Source: Zizania palustris
Taxonomy: Eukaryota > Streptophyta > Magnoliopsida > Poales > Poaceae
Assembly: GCA_019279435.1 (NCBI GenBank)
Contig: JAAALK010000079.1
Coordinates: forward strand, 85,430,162 to 85,494,161
DNA length: 64,000 nucleotides
Direction of reading: 5' to 3'
Position numbers and translations under genes: made by a program. Below the pieces are notes generated by a model that saw only the letters and a program-made list of their open reading frames with translations, was not told the DNA's origin and ran no database searches. Below, piece by piece: positions 9,753-22,802 of this stretch. Each line of letters opens with the position of its first letter. Positions within the stretch are counted from its first letter, which is position 1.

Positions 9753-12117
9753 TAGGGATGGATATGGATGTTAGAAATCTGAATTATCTGTATTCGTATT
9801 CGAATAACTGTAAATATGGATATCCGTATTCATATCCGAATTAAATATGGATGACATTCAGAAACATTCGAATTCGTTTTACAAATGTGGATATGGACAC
9901 AGATATCCGAATTCTGCTGAATGTGGATATGAAAATGGATACATCCGTATTCGTTTTAGGATTTCATAAGATTTAATACAGATTAAACTTAGAATCAATA
10001 TGATATATTATCACTATATTAATGGTTTAGTTATTATTTATATAATTATGGAATACTTAAGTTAGTGAATATTAATAAGCTATTGTTTAAAGTAAATTGA
10101 TGGTTAAATATTTGTTTGAACTTGAAACTTTATTTATAATCAAAATATAACATATCTCATTCCATATAAATTGTTTGTATTTTTCTAGATCCATTTGCTA
10201 TTTTTAATTGATTAATTGTGTTTCTAGGATTTAAATTGGAATATGTGAAATTTGAACTGCAATTATCTAAAATAATGCACTAAAATTTATAGAAAAATCA
10301 TATTCACAATTTTATGTCGATTTTTTGTTATTATCCACTAAATTTAAAGAAATGTTAAAAAATTTATGTTACGACACTTCATCGGTAATGTGGAGCATAA
10401 CGGTTTTTTAATTATAAAAAAAATCAAATAAAGTCTGGAAATACGAGACTTGTCATGGTACTATAATATTACATGTATATACTATTATAAAACTTTTAAA
10501 ATGTTTCAAGAAATTTATCATATAGGATGTTACGAAATGTGAGATTTTGTTGAGATGAATTATAGTTTGGAGAAGTAATACGCTATTGTTTAAAGTAAAT
10601 TGATGGTTAAATATTTATTTGAACTTGAAAAACTTTTTATAATCAAAATACAACATATATAATTACATATATTGTTTTGTATTTTTCTAGATCCATTTTC
10701 TATTTTTAATTCATTCATTGTGTTTCTAGGCTTTAAATTGGAATATGTGAAATTTGAACCACAAGTACCAAAAATAATGCACTAACATTTATAGAAAAAT
10801 CATATTCACAATTTTATGTCTATTTTTAGTTATTATCCACTAAATTTAAAGAAATGTTAAAAAATTTATGATACGACACTTCATCGGTAATGTGGAGCTT
10901 AAGAGTTTTTTAATTATAAAAAAAATAAAATAAAGTCTGAAAAATACGAGACTTGTCATGGTATTATAATATTATACGTATATACTATGATAAAATTTTA
11001 AAATTGTTTCAAGAAATTTATCATATAGGATGTTACGAAACGTGAGTTTCTCTTGAGATGAATTATAGTTTTGAGAAGTAATAGGCTATGGTTTAAAGTA
11101 AATTGATGGTTAAATGTTTATTTGAACATGAATTTTTTTATAATGAAAATGCAACATATCTCATTCCATATATTGTTTTTGTATTTTTCTAGATCCATTT
11201 GCTATTTTTAATTCATTAATTGTGTTTCTATGATTTAAATTGGAATATGTGAAATTTGAACTGCAAGTATCTAAAATAATGCACCAAAATTTATAGAAAA
11301 ATCATATTCACTATTTTGTGTCTATTTTTAGTTCTTATCTACTAAATTTAAAGAAATGTTAAAAAAATTATGTTACGACACTTCATCTGTAAAGGGGAGC
11401 TTAAGGGGTTTTTAATTAAAAAAATCAAATAAAGTCTGAAAAATATGAGACTTGTCATGGTGTTATAATATTATACGTAGATACTATGATAACTTTTTGA
11501 AAATATTTCAAGAAATTTATCATATAGGATGTTAAGAAACGTGAGATTCTCTTTAGATGAATTAAAGTTTTGAGAAGTAATAGGTTATGATTTAAAGTAA
11601 ATTGATGGTTAAATGCTTATTTGAAGTTGAAACTTTTTTATAATCAAAATAAAACATATCTCATTCCATATAAAACTTTTGTATTTTTCTATATCCATTT
11701 GCTATTTTTAATTCATTAATGGTGTTTTTAGGATTTAAATTGGAATATGTGAAATTTAAACTGCAAGTACCTAAAATGATGCACTAAAATCAAATAACAT
11801 CTATAAAATCTATGTTACGACACTCCGTCGGTAATGTGGAGATTAAGTTTTTTTTTTAATTCTAAAAAATAAAATAAAGTATAAAAAATACAAGACTTGT
11901 CATGATATTGAACACTTTGAACTTTTGGATATTTTGTGAAACGGTGAACATTTCGAGTTAAAACCGAGTAAACATCCGAATATGTAGTCGTATTCGAAAT
12001 ATCCATTTTGTATAATATCCGAAAACATCTGAATCTGTATTCGTATTTTAAATAAAATGTGGTTAATAGTGCTATCCGGATTCGTTTCCATCCGTATCGG
12101 ATCCGAATCCATCCCTA
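9753..12117. mobile_element. Non-autonomous hAT transposon, Ac-like
   Basis: Ends TAGGGATGGA...TCCATCCCTA, with an 8-bp target duplication ATCATAGT at 9745-9752 and 12118-12125. An 8-bp duplication with TAGGGATG ends is the signature of Ac/Ds-type hAT elements. The subterminal regions are dense in GGATATCCG- and CCGAAT-like motifs, as expected for transposase binding sites. The inside is AT-rich and has no transposase frame. Homologous copies sit at 46331-48663 (right end deleted) and 63855-64000 (cut by the window). Confidence 0.85.
10085..11910. repeat. Four ~500-bp tandem repeats inside the hAT
   Basis: The phrase GTTTAAAGTAAATTGATGG recurs at 10085, 10588 and 11091, and with a first-base change at about 11590; the period is 499-503 bp. 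Each unit continues through the same AT-rich text (TTTCTAGATCCATTTGCTA, ACGACACTTCATC, AGACTTGTCATGG). The fourth unit is shortened. No coding potential. Confidence 0.9.
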
Positions 12118-12216
12118 ATCATAGTTTGAGTTATGCAAGCACACATGACCATTCTCTAGCACGTAGCCTCACAAATAGCAACCTCAGGATGTGCGCGCCT
12201 TTTGGACTATTTCCGT

Positions 12217-12424
12217 TGTTGAAAACGAAGAACGCAAGAACAAAGATTGACACACAATGAACACAATATTGAGAAAATGAACCACTTTATTGATCATTGA
12301 TTTTACATATATTTATAGGGTTGAATCGATGGTAGTTGGTGTCATTTTGCTGCCGCTTGTTGCGTTGGTTCAGGCGAGGCATCTGTTCTTGAAGCGAGGC
12401 GTTGGATGGAGATTAACTCCAACA
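12217..12424 (-). repeat. 3' LTR of minus-strand copia
   Basis: 208 bp, TGTTGAAAACGAAG...TTAACTCCAACA as read on the plus strand. The purine-rich GTTAAGGGGTAG lies next to it on the minus strand and would be the polypurine tract. Confidence 0.85.
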
Positions 12425-12941
12425 CTACCCCTTAACGAATCCAACATAAAGATTAATGTGGATATTACTTCTCTAAAACCCTTTGGGAAAATTATGAGGA
12501 ATAATATATATAATAGTGCTCTATCATGTACTCTGAGGAGTTTAAGGAGCAATTATATGTCTTTGATATTTCTCTAAAAACCCTCGGGGGGAAACTAGAA
12601 ATCTGACATATATTTGTGTTAAATATTGTTTCATTAAAATTTTATATGAGAAACCTTGAAGAGGAATAACTCATAGAAAGAAAAGAGAACAATATGATGC
12701 TTTAATAAGGTATGGTGTGAGAGAAGTCTCCCCCTGAACTTTATTTAAATATTCCTCCAAAAATCTCGTGGGAAAAATAGAAAGAAATATGATTTGATAT
12801 GATATGTTGTTAAAACTCCTTTTAAAACCGTGTAGGAAAAGTAAGGAGAAAATGATACAACATATGATTTTTACTTATAGTAAAACCTTTCTATGGGAAA
12901 GTTTATATACCTTTTGTATATTCCTTATAAAAACCCTTTTA

Positions 12942-13070
12942 GGGCCTGTTCGGTTAGGTGGGGATTGAAGGGGATTGGAAGGGATTGAGGGGGATTGGAG
13001 GGGATTGTAGTATAAATCCCCTCCAATCCCTCCCAATCCCTTTTTCCAAGGGGATTAAACGAACAGCCCC
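12942..13070. mobile_element. Tourist-like MITE
   Basis: 129 bp with ends GGGCCTGTTCG...CGAACAGCCCC and TTA on both sides (12939-12941, 13071-13073), the PIF/Harbinger signature. The arms carry GGGATTGG-type repeats and can fold into a hairpin. It is inserted inside the minus-strand copia. Confidence 0.8.
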
Positions 13071-13199
13071 TTAGGGAAAAATAGGAATATAGTATATATG
13101 ATCTTGTGTAAATATTACCTCATTAAAAACTTTTATGAGAAAGTATATAAAACTCATAAAAGAAAAGAGTATAATACAATATATGTACAGTTTAAACCT

Positions 13200-14510
13200 T
13201 TAATAAGGAGATTCTCTCCCTAAGGCTTGCAAATTATAAAACTGACTATATTTGTGCTATACAAGCATCATTATCTTGAAATATAATAGTATGTGATTCA
13301 ATGGAATCAATAACACAAGATTTGTATGTGATTTATCATTCTGTGATGGCATACATGTTGCCATGATGCTTCATATAATGAAATTATTTCAGAATGATTA
13401 GTGGATGTAGCCACTAAAGTTTACTATGTAAACTTCTATGAGATGGTTGTCCCACCACGTAAGAATATGAAACCTTATTTGAGATCTGACTTATGGGGGT
13501 CTAATAAGTAGTCAGTATCTATATATCCAATTATGTTTAGATCTTGATTTCTTTATTATTGAAAGAAAATATAAATATCTTTGGTGCTTTTGGAGATATT
13601 TTTGACTACAGTCCAATGATATTTAGTTGGATTAACACTATGTCTAGCTAGTAATTACATAAGTGTTCCAACAATGTTGAGATATGGAACCTCCAATCCT
13701 TGTATCTCTTCCTAAGGTTTCAATTGATCTTTCTCTAAATGTAGAGATCAAAAGACCATAGTTGTTTTCTGGATATATGTGGTTTAGTGTATTAAAATAC
13801 TCGAGAAAAGGTATTTAAGTTGTAGACCTAAACAAAATTTGGTTTTGACCAAATCCTTTGTCTCGAATTCCGTCATTTGAATGATTGTGTGTTTCATCAA
13901 TATCATTAGTGTCGTTGATGATGTCAACATACACAGATATAATGCAATATCCCAATGAGGATTTATTGATGAATACATATGGGCAATCATCGTTATTTGA
14001 GTAGTCATTTTTATAAGGAACTCATTGAGTCGGTTGTACCAAATTTTATCCGATTGTTTCAACTCATGTAATGACTTATTGAGTTTTACAAAATATATGC
14101 TGCATTAGTATTTGGATTCAGAATTTTGGATTCCAATGGGAACCTTTATGTCTGAATCAAGTGACCCATAGGGATTAGTCACTATGTCTATCAACTGTTT
14201 AGATAGACAATTCTTGTACTGCCAAAAGATATAATTTCTCAGAAAATGATTTCACTTATTTCTAGAGAGAATGTTTGATTGAAATTAATTAAGGTTTCTG
14301 CGTGAACCCTTGTGCTACGAGCCTCGCCTTATGTATCACCACATTATGGTTTTCATACCGTTTACGGATGAAAACATATTTGAAACCCATAACGAAGGTT
14401 TTGGAGGTGTAGGTATTACTAATGATAATACTTTTGTTTTGTTGAGGGAGGCTAACTCTGCAGGAATTACCTCGTTTATTTGTTCCAGTCCGAGCATGTT
14501 TTTGCACTTG
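13200..14510 (-). pseudogene. Reverse transcriptase and RNase H remnant of minus-strand copia
   Basis: On the minus strand, 14289-14507 ends in KARLVAQGFTQKP, the copia RT start motif. 13784-14062 contains FETKDLVKTKFCLGLQLKY, matching the copia RT region after the YVDD site. Around 13490-13620 the text IGYIDTDYLLDPHKSDLK resembles the first RNase H motif, and near 13260 FQDNDACIAQ resembles the RNase H EDN motif. Stops and frameshifts separate these pieces, and the catalytic YVDD is not readable in a continuous frame. The order RT then RNase H is that of a Ty1/copia polyprotein. Confidence 0.75.
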
Positions 14511-17500
14511 ACCATGGATATTGGATCTGGATCTTTTAGAGGTTTTTATTAATAGATTGCAGAGAATTATGTGTCGACAATCGTAGTCTTTTGATTATAT
14601 GTTTCTCCAGGCTCGAGATAGTTGATGAAATCTCTTACACCTTATTAGTTGACGTTTTTGTATTTCCCAATATGAGGACGTCATGGTGCTCCGATGTCCC
14701 AGTATTAGATATTGAGTGCACTGTTGATACGGGAGGTGGATGTGCTTAATCCACTTGGTGTTTCTCAATGCTAGGTTGAGTTGCATTTACTAGTTTAGAA
14801 GTTTTATTCTTCTATTTTCTCGTACATCTACGAGAAGTATTACCCTTAGAATTTGTCTCAATATATGATTGGACATTTGATTCAATGGGTTCCTTTGTGC
14901 TTGCAAGAAGCTTCACACTTGTAGGTAACCATACTTCTCCCTTTATCAGTTTGATTAGGGGGTTGAATAGTTTTATTTGGTACCTCTATTCTTTCTGGTA
15001 TATTCCTAACAAGGTGATAGGATTTTGTGACATTTCTGTCATTAGTAAATGTATTTGGCAGGTTATTTGCAATATGTTGCAAATTAATGATTTTCTGAAT
15101 TTGAAGTTCAGATTTATGAGTACGTGGATTTGAGGTGTTAATGTGACAATGTATTTGGACATTATAATTGATTTCCTGGCATTTTTATTGGTACTTGAAT
15201 TCTCCCCCTAATGCCTTGAAATGTACCTCATTAAATGTAGGCATACTGAGCAATAAATAGATCCTCTTGAGAGTGGTTTGAGATACATTGTGATTGACGG
15301 ATATTGGTATCTCAATATAGATCCCAAATTCCTGTGTAGACCCATTAATGTATGCTATGGTGGTGAAAATGGTGCATTTGTAATGCAACCAAAACTTACG
15401 CAGATGGGAAATACTTAGTGAATTTCCACATACTATTTGTAGAGGGAAGTTCGATATTCAATTAGATGTAACTGAATCATTTATGTAGCGTGTAAAACTA
15501 TATGATCCAACATTGAGTTGATAAATTTCAATTCTATAATGATGGTCTAATAATATGCTTAATCCTCTTTATTAAATATTCTACTTAGCCATTTTAGGCA
15601 CACAAGGAAGATTTTGTAATTGTTGTCCATTCAAATTGATTGAATTCGATGTTCTAAGTAATGAATTCACAACCAATAAATTTTGATATAATTGTGGCAA
15701 ATACATGATTTATGTGTGTAATAAACACATGTAAGATCATATAATATATGAATCTATTAAAACCATAAAATATCAGAATAAACCGATAAATTGTTGTATA
15801 GTACCATGTATGTCTTCTTGAATGTGTTCAAGAAATTTAAATGGTTTTAGATGAACTTTTAATTTGAATGCCTTAGAATTATTTTCCCTATGACACATGT
15901 GGTGCACATAAAATTTAATAATTTAGGAAATGCAATATTATTTAAATAATGACCAATAGAATTGCTAGTATTTTTTGTCATCCAATGTTAGGATGATCAA
16001 GGCTCTAATGTCTAGTCTAGAATGTATTTACATTCTAAAAAAATACTTGATATGCAACATGTGATACGGGTTTGATAAATATGTAGTACAATTATGTAGG
16101 AGAGATGACATTTATTAAAGTATCACTTTATTATATCCATTATTTTAGATAAATAGAAGTTTATCTTTATTATTTATATGAGTTTCAATATGGAAACCAT
16201 TTTGACGGATATTTTTATGACTTAGTGAAGTACGAGTTGAATCTAGATAAATTGTTATCCAAGATTATAACTTGAGTACTCATAGATAGAATAATTTATG
16301 GCATTTATGTGAGCCAACAATTATTACATCGCGTCATGCGATTTTTAAAATATTTCCTTGTCTTTTGATGAGACTTTAGAAATAATTTGTTTCACTAAGT
16401 ATTAGTTTGTGGTACCATTGTCCATAAAATACATCTCTTCCTTCATTGTACCAATTCCCGTAGAAACTATATATAAGAATTTTTGTATGAAAATTCTAGC
16501 AAATATATAGAATCTTTGCATATCTATTATGTACCAATGATGTTTATTTGAACCAATTCATGATAATTTCTTGTCTTTAATACTAATTATCCCTTATAAA
16601 TAGATAGATAGCGAATTATCTAAATATATATTTTTATGGATTCTAATTAAAGTCTCCATATAGATCATTGGTAGTATGTTCCATGATCATATTATTTTCC
16701 GAGAGATTCTTCCCCTGATGTGTAGTTTAAGTGGTATATATATCTTCCATGTGAGAGTTCGAACCACTTACATCATGCATATAGGAGCTGAAGTGTGCTT
16801 CATATTCTCTCTTTAATGATGTGTCTATATTGCACAGATAAGATACAAATTCACCAATTATCTAGTGTCTTGCATTTCTTAGAAATATGATTATGACTAC
16901 ATTGTTGTCATATTCGGACTAAGAAATTATCTTCATTTGAAGTGTCCACATGGCTTGTGGTATCTCTTTTACGCTTGTATTTGCTTGACTCTAATACTGA
17001 GGTTTTGAGTCACAAAACAAAGTTTTAAGCAAATTTTATGAATATGGTGGAACTCATCTAAAATTTGAAAGATGGTTATAATCATAGATAGTCATATAGA
17101 AGACTATTGATCTATGTGTTCATAGTATTGTTTAAGAGCAAGCCATATTTTGTATGGATTCTGACGCCTATTCATACTTGAGGTCTAGATGATTATATAT
17201 GGTTCCTTATAATGTATAAGGCTACAAGTATGTATGTATCTAGAATAAGCTCATTGTCTGGATTAAATTCAGTGAGCGTTAAAAAAATCCGTGAGTTGAT
17301 AGACTCATTATGATGTCCATATCCAATGTAGGAAAAATTGGATTCATTATGAGTGATATGATTAAACTCTTTTCTGACCATTTGTCCTACACCTTAATGC
17401 ATAAATTTGAATATGTAAAATCAAAGAAACTTGAATTTAAGCATATTATAATCTCATAAATTTGAAATAACTATAAGAAGCCATTTTACTAATATAGAGT

Positions 17501-18240
17501 AGAACCTTGAAAATTCATTTTCTAATTAGATACACACTTTGAGGAGTAAAAAAACCACGACAATACATATGTATTACCTTGTGTATGACCAATTTTTTTA
17601 ATAAATGAATCAGGTAATCTCATAATTAGTGTAAGTCTAATTGAATCCGAATATGAATTGACTATGCTCATGGGAGATAATCACCATATGAATAATAAGA
17701 TGTAGATCCCCTAGCAATACAAATGTATCACCTTATGCATACCAAATTTGAAAGAAAATGGTGTAGACCTTTTATTCAAAATTCAGATGTATATGTATTT
17801 TAAGGATAATCACTATGCATGAGGTAAGAGAGTGTAGATCCTATTATAGTACATGAGTACTATGTGTACATTATCATCATAAAAAATGATGTATTGGTTA
17901 TTTCAATATTGAGATTAATTTGCATTAGCATGAAATATATGTATAGCTTTGAAAATAAGCTAATGGGCTAGGACAATTATTTTTGCAAAGGTATTTTAAT
18001 GTAAAGACAATTAAAAATTACCAAACACAAATGGCTTAAACACATTTGTACAATAATTAAGAACAGTACAATGTAAAAAAATACATGACTTATTTTGTAC
18101 CATTTATTTAGCAGTACTAAATAATGTAAAGCACAAGGGCTAAAATGTAGAAGTAATGCTAAAAAACAATTACAAAAACTGTAATTATAATTTAAGTGAC
18201 AGGATAAAATTTTATTAAACCCATTAGATTTGGGCCACGT
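14511..18240 (-). other. Degenerate copia interior (gag and integrase side)
   Basis: AT-rich, with stops in every frame. By position it should hold gag, protease and integrase on the minus strand. I cannot point to a certain motif, and no other gene is seen. Confidence 0.45.
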
Positions 18241-18780
18241 GGGGGGCATTTGGGCTATATTTTAGCCCATTTAGGCGGGGTATACAGTGGCAGTTAGGGT
18301 TAGAAAAACATAACCGCCACCTATCCATCAGTCGCCGCTGCCGTCGTAGGGGCGCGCCCACGCCGAGCCGCCGCGCTCGCAGCCGCCGGGCTGCCACCTC
18401 CACTGGGGGCCATCGCCCGGGCACTACCGGCCTTCGTCGTTGCACCCGGTGGCGCATCAGGCCGCTGTGCTGGGATCCACCATCACCTCCGTCGGAGGCG
18501 CGATAGGGCAGACGCCACCACTTGGGGGCGCCCAGCCACTGGTTGCGCTTGGCGACGAGGCCGGTCGCCATCGTCGCTGCGTCCAGGGAGTCGCCATCGC
18601 TGCGCTGGGATGCGTCGGGCATGCGGAGCGCTCATGCACTAGAGACGGGGTGCGCACGGGAAGCCAACGTCGGGTGTGCTTCGGCGACATAGATCTGGTG
18701 CACATGGAGGCCGGAGCCGGCGTTGGCGCGCATGGGCGACGGGATGGCTCAGTGCTGTGAGCGCAGTGTGAGGCTACCGG
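18241..18780. other. GC-rich block near the 5' end of minus-strand copia
   Basis: The composition changes sharply from AT-rich to GC-rich at about 18300. Open frames exist on both strands (18440-18760 plus, 18224-18622 minus and 18457-18822 minus), but all are Arg/Ala/Pro-rich and overlapping, without a recognisable domain. It could be an untranslated leader of the element or a captured host fragment. Confidence 0.4.
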
Positions 18781-18995
18781 ATCTGTCCTCTTCGGCTGTG
18801 GCCATGCCGGCCATGGCAACACTTGTTCTGTGAGAAAAAAATGAAGAACATGATTGACCTTGTTCGGTGTGTTCTTGTGTTGTTTTTTCTTGCAGTTGTT
18901 GTTCTTCCCGCATTCGTTTCTTCTCTAGATTTTTTTAGTAGGTTGTGTCTGTTCTTGCATGTTGTTGTTGCTCTGTGAAGAGCGTGCTGATAACA

Positions 18996-19197
18996 TGTTA
19001 AAAACGAAGAACGCAAGAACAAAGATTAACACACAATGAACACAATATTGGGAGAATGAACCACTTTATTGATCACTGATTTTACATATATTTATAGAGT
19101 TGAATCGACAGTTGGCGTCGTTTTGCTGCCGCTCGTTGGTTCAGGCGAGGCGTTTGTTCTTGAAGCGAGGCGCGTTGGACGGAGATTAACTCCAACA
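18996..19197 (-). repeat. 5' LTR of minus-strand copia
   Basis: 202 bp, matching 12217-12424 with several differences. Next to it on the minus strand, TGTTATCAGCACGC (18982-18995) is a degenerate initiator-Met-type primer site, which fixes the orientation. Confidence 0.8.
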
Positions 19198-19218
19198 TCC
19201 ATCACCATAAGCCCTCCA

Positions 19219-19635
19219 TGTTGTTTCTAATCACGTGCATGCCATGTTCCATAACGTAGTTAGGCATAGCTGCATAATCATGTTTACATTCTAAGTTTTA
19301 GCTAGTTGCATGAGGCACGAACACTTGGTGTAAGGCCAGAACCGTGCTGTGTTCACGGTGCGGCCCAGCGGCGTTCTCACCACGCCACGCATGAGAAACA
19401 TTCCCGCACTAAAGGCGGGCACGACGCAGCGTGAGCGGGCGTGGCGGGTAAACCAGATCGCACTCAGTTGTAAACACCAACAGAAATAAAGGTGAGGGTG
19501 CCGGCTGCAGTAGCTAATTGGCTGCGGCAAATATTTTCTGTGTGTCCACGATTTCGTGTGCGACATCGTTCGTGAGTTAGAGAGAGCCGCCGCTGATCGC
19601 CATCGAGTCTCCAATTCCGGTGGCCAGCGTCAACA
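19219..19635 (+). repeat. 5' LTR of split copia
   Basis: 417 bp, TGTTGTTTCTAATCACG...GCGTCAACA. The 3' LTR is 35084-35504. Confidence 0.9.
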
Positions 19636-19637
19636 AT

Positions 19638-19648
19638 TGGTATCAGAG
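19638..19648 (+). other. Primer binding site, initiator Met tRNA
   Basis: TGGTATCAGAG begins three bases after the 5' LTR end and continues CC, matching the initiator methionine tRNA 3' end. Confidence 0.9.
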
Positions 19649-19657
19649 CCTCGTCGT

Positions 19658-20640
19658 ATGTTCTATAGTGGTTCCATTAGTCCACCGCGTGAGCCGCCTC
19701 AGAAGAAGCTTTTTGTTCCGCAGAGGAGACGTCCGACGGCGGAGATGGGCGAGAAGGAGGCGGGATCAAGCAGTTCATCGGGGAGCGGTGTTCGTGAAAG
19801 CTCGCTGATGTGGCCGATGCTCACCCGCTCAAATTACACGGAGTGGGCGATGCTCATGTAGTGCAACTATGAAGCTATGGAGGTGTGGGAGGTGATCGAG
19901 CCTGGAGGTGATGGCGTCAAGCGATCGCAGGACAGATTGGCCATGGGCTGTCTGTTGCGGTCCGTATCGAAGGAGATGTGGCAAATGCTCGGGTCCAAGA
20001 AGATGGTGAAGGACGCATGGGCGGCGGTGAAGAGCATGCGTGTGGGAGCGGAGCGCGTGAAGGAGGCGAATGCACAACGCCTATTGAAGGAGTTTGAGAA
20101 CATCGCCTTCTGTGACGGCGAGTCGGTGGACGATTTCGCCATGCGCATCAATGCACTGGCGGCGGATCTGCGCACATCTGGGGAGGCGATCGAAGATACC
20201 CGAGTCATGAAAAAGATGTTGCGCGTGCTACCCCAATGCTACTCCCAGATCGCGATCTCGATCGAAACCTTACTCGATCTGAAGACACTGACAGTCGAGG
20301 AGCTGGTCGGCCGTCTCCGGATGGCTGAGGACCAGATCGAGGTCGAAACCGTCACTGATAAGGCGGGACATCTACTATTGACGGAGGAGGACTGGGTGTC
20401 GAGAAATCGGCATCGTCTCCTGCCGGAGTCATCGTCGTCGAGCGGTGGCGAGAAGAAGTCGGGGTACAATCCCGGCAAGTCGAAGAACGGTGTCCGTGGT
20501 GACAAGAAGGATAGCCCCATGAAGCTGACGTCGGAGGGGACTCCACGGTGAAAAGGCCGGTGCAGAAACTGTGGCATATACGGCCATTGGTGTGAAGACT
20601 GCAAGCGGCCACCCAAGAAGGAACGCAAGGAGGAGGCACA
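19658..20640 (+). pseudogene. Gag region of split copia
   Basis: ATG at 19658 opens the frame soon after the primer site. LTRSNYTEWAMLM is the conserved N-terminal copia Gag motif. A TAG at 19859-19861 follows directly, then the frame continues through the UBN2-type Gag domain (EVWEVIEPGGDGVKRSQDR, about residues 70-200). A TGA at 20549-20551 precedes the CCHC zinc knuckle CRNCGIYGHWCEDC (20561-20602). Both stops are one transition from sense codons (CAG to TAG, CGA to TGA), typical of decay at methylated cytosines. In working relatives Gag forms the particle and binds element RNA. All pieces share one reading phase with pol. Confidence 0.85.
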
Positions 20641-22800
20641 TGTCGTGCGGGTGGAGCAGGACAACCCGTCACTGCTTCTGACGACGGTGGCCATAGTGCG
20701 TGTTCACAGGGCGTCGTTCGACGTCGAGCCAGTTGGGGTGCGCACGACACATCAAGTTGTGCACCTCAACGAGAAGAATGTGTTCCCGGCGGACCGTGAC
20801 GAAGATAAGAATGTTTGGGTCCTCGACACGGGGGCCAGCAACCACATGATTGGGCGGCGCGAGGCACTCGCATCGCTGGACGCGTCTGTGCGTGGCACAG
20901 TGCATTTCGACGATGGCTCGTTCGTGGAGATCGAGGGCATCGGATCCGTGGTGCTCCAGACGAAGAACGAGGGTCACAAGGTGCTAACAGACGTATATTA
21001 CATTCCCAAGCTAAAAAGTAACATTGTGAGCCTAGGTCAATTGGAGGAGGGAGGATGCAAGGTTGTGCTGGAGAATGGGTACTGCAACGTGTACGACGTG
21101 GAGCGCTCGCTCTTGGCGCGCGCACCGCGAGTGTCCAATCGTCTCTATCTGCTGAAGATGCACCTGGCCGCTCCTGTTTGTCTGAAGGCGAAGACAAATG
21201 ATCAAGCCTGGCTCTGGCATGGCCGGTATGGCCATCTCAATTTTAGAGCACTCAGAGAGCTCGGACAGAAGGGAATGGTGGAAGGGTTACCACTGTTAGA
21301 CCGTGCAGAAGAAGTGTGTGATGGCTGTGCATTGGGCAAGCATCAGCGACATTCGTTCCCTCAGGTGGCAAATTATCGAGCTGAGAAAGGGCTTGACCTG
21401 GTCCACGCAGATCTCTGTGGCCAGATCAGACCAAAGACACCCAGTGGTAAGAGCTATTTCCTATTAATTGTTGATGATTTCAGTCGTTTCATGTGGGTTG
21501 AGCTCCTGACAATGAAGGATGAGGCGTTCAAGTGTTTCAAGCGGGTGAAGGCACTAGCTGAAACTGAGCGTGGTCTGAAGCTCCGCGCGTTCCGCAGTGA
21601 TCGTGGCGGGGAATTCAACTCCATCGAGTTCAAGGAGTACTGTGACGAGCACGGCATAAAGCATTTCACCACAGCACCGTACACACCTCAACAGAATGGT
21701 GTCGTTGAGCGCCGGAACCGTACGGTGTTGGAGATGGCAAGATGTTTGCTGAAGAGCAAGGGCATGCCGGCTGAGTTTTGGGGAGAGGCAGTGTCAATTG
21801 CAGTCTACCGGTTGAACCGTAGTCCAACAAAGAGCCTGCAAGGCCGTACACCATATGAAACCTGGTACAACAAGAAGCCCAAGGTACATCACTTACGCAC
21901 ATTTGGTTGTGTTGTTTATGTGAAGAAAGTTGGGCCAGGGATTTCCAAGCTCTCTGACAGGTCCACCAAAATGGTGTTTATTGGTTATGAAAGTGGCACA
22001 AAGGGTTATAGGGTTTATGATCCTGTAGCAAAGAAACTTCACATATCCCGAGATGTAATCTTTGAGGAAGGACAGGCTTGGGATTGGAAGCAAGAGGCTG
22101 GTGCTGAACCAGTGAGTTCAGTGTTTGATGTGGAGTTCTACTCTGTTGTCGGACAGAGAACAATAACTGAAGCAGCAGCAACAGAAGGAGAGGATGCAAC
22201 AATTTCTGATGACTCAATTCAGAATTCACCAGCCCAAGGTGAGTGGAGTACTGGCACTAGTTCACATGGAGGATCAATGCCACACACGCCAGTAGGGAGT
22301 CCTGCACATGGTGAAGGTTCTGCAACACCACAAGTTGGAGGGTCAAGTAACTCTGAAGGGGTGCAAATCAGATACAAAAATCTGAATGACTTGTATGACA
22401 CAACTAATGAGGTTCATGACTTTGAGTATAGTGGTGTGTGCTTCCATGCAGCAGAGGAGCCAAGGAGTGTGGAGGAAGCCCTGTCCGAACAGTGCTGGAG
22501 GGAAGCCATGATGACTGAAATGAACTCTATTCAGTCAAACAAGACTTGGGTGCTGTCAGTGCTACCTGCAGGCCACAAAGCTATAGGGCTTAAATGGGTT
22601 TTCAAGGTAAAAAAAGATCCTGATGGTAACATCATTAAGCACAAAGCAAGGTTGGTTGCTAAAGGGTATGCACAGAGAGAGGGGGTGGATTTTGAAGAAG
22701 TGTTTGCCCCTGTGGCAAGGATAGAAACAGTGAGATTGTTGATTGCTCTTGCTGCTCAGGAAGGCTGGAATGTGCATCACATGGATGTGAAGTCCGGCAT
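20641..22800 (+). pseudogene. Protease, integrase and start of RT, split copia
   Basis: The frame is open for over 700 codons. The protease carries VWVLDTGASNHM (Asp at 20825-20827). The integrase zinc motif HHCC follows from WLWHGRYGHLNF to CDGCALGKH, then the DDE core: VDDFSRFMW, FRSDRGGEF and QNGVVERRNRT. A GKGY-like C-terminal region and a Gly/Ser-rich linker lead into the reverse transcriptase (ALKWVFKVKKDP-like start, KARLVAKGYAQREGVDFEEV). An extra base in the CCGG run near 22795 shifts the frame inside the RT DVKSxFLNG motif and ends it at 22813. Integrase is otherwise complete in its catalytic residues. Confidence 0.88.
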
Positions 22801-22802
22801 TT

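Larger units (their letters stand above)
12217..19197 (-). mobile_element. Decayed copia element on the minus strand
   Basis: Flanked by ~205-bp LTRs (12217-12424 and 18996-19197) that start TGTT and end CAACA, with target duplication TCCGT (12212-12216) and TCCAT (19198-19202). Unit 2 has the empty site at 48691-48695. Protein remnants read on the minus strand. The inside is AT-rich and full of stops. The short LTRs have diverged by substitutions and small indels, so this is an older insertion than the SIRE element. Confidence 0.85.
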
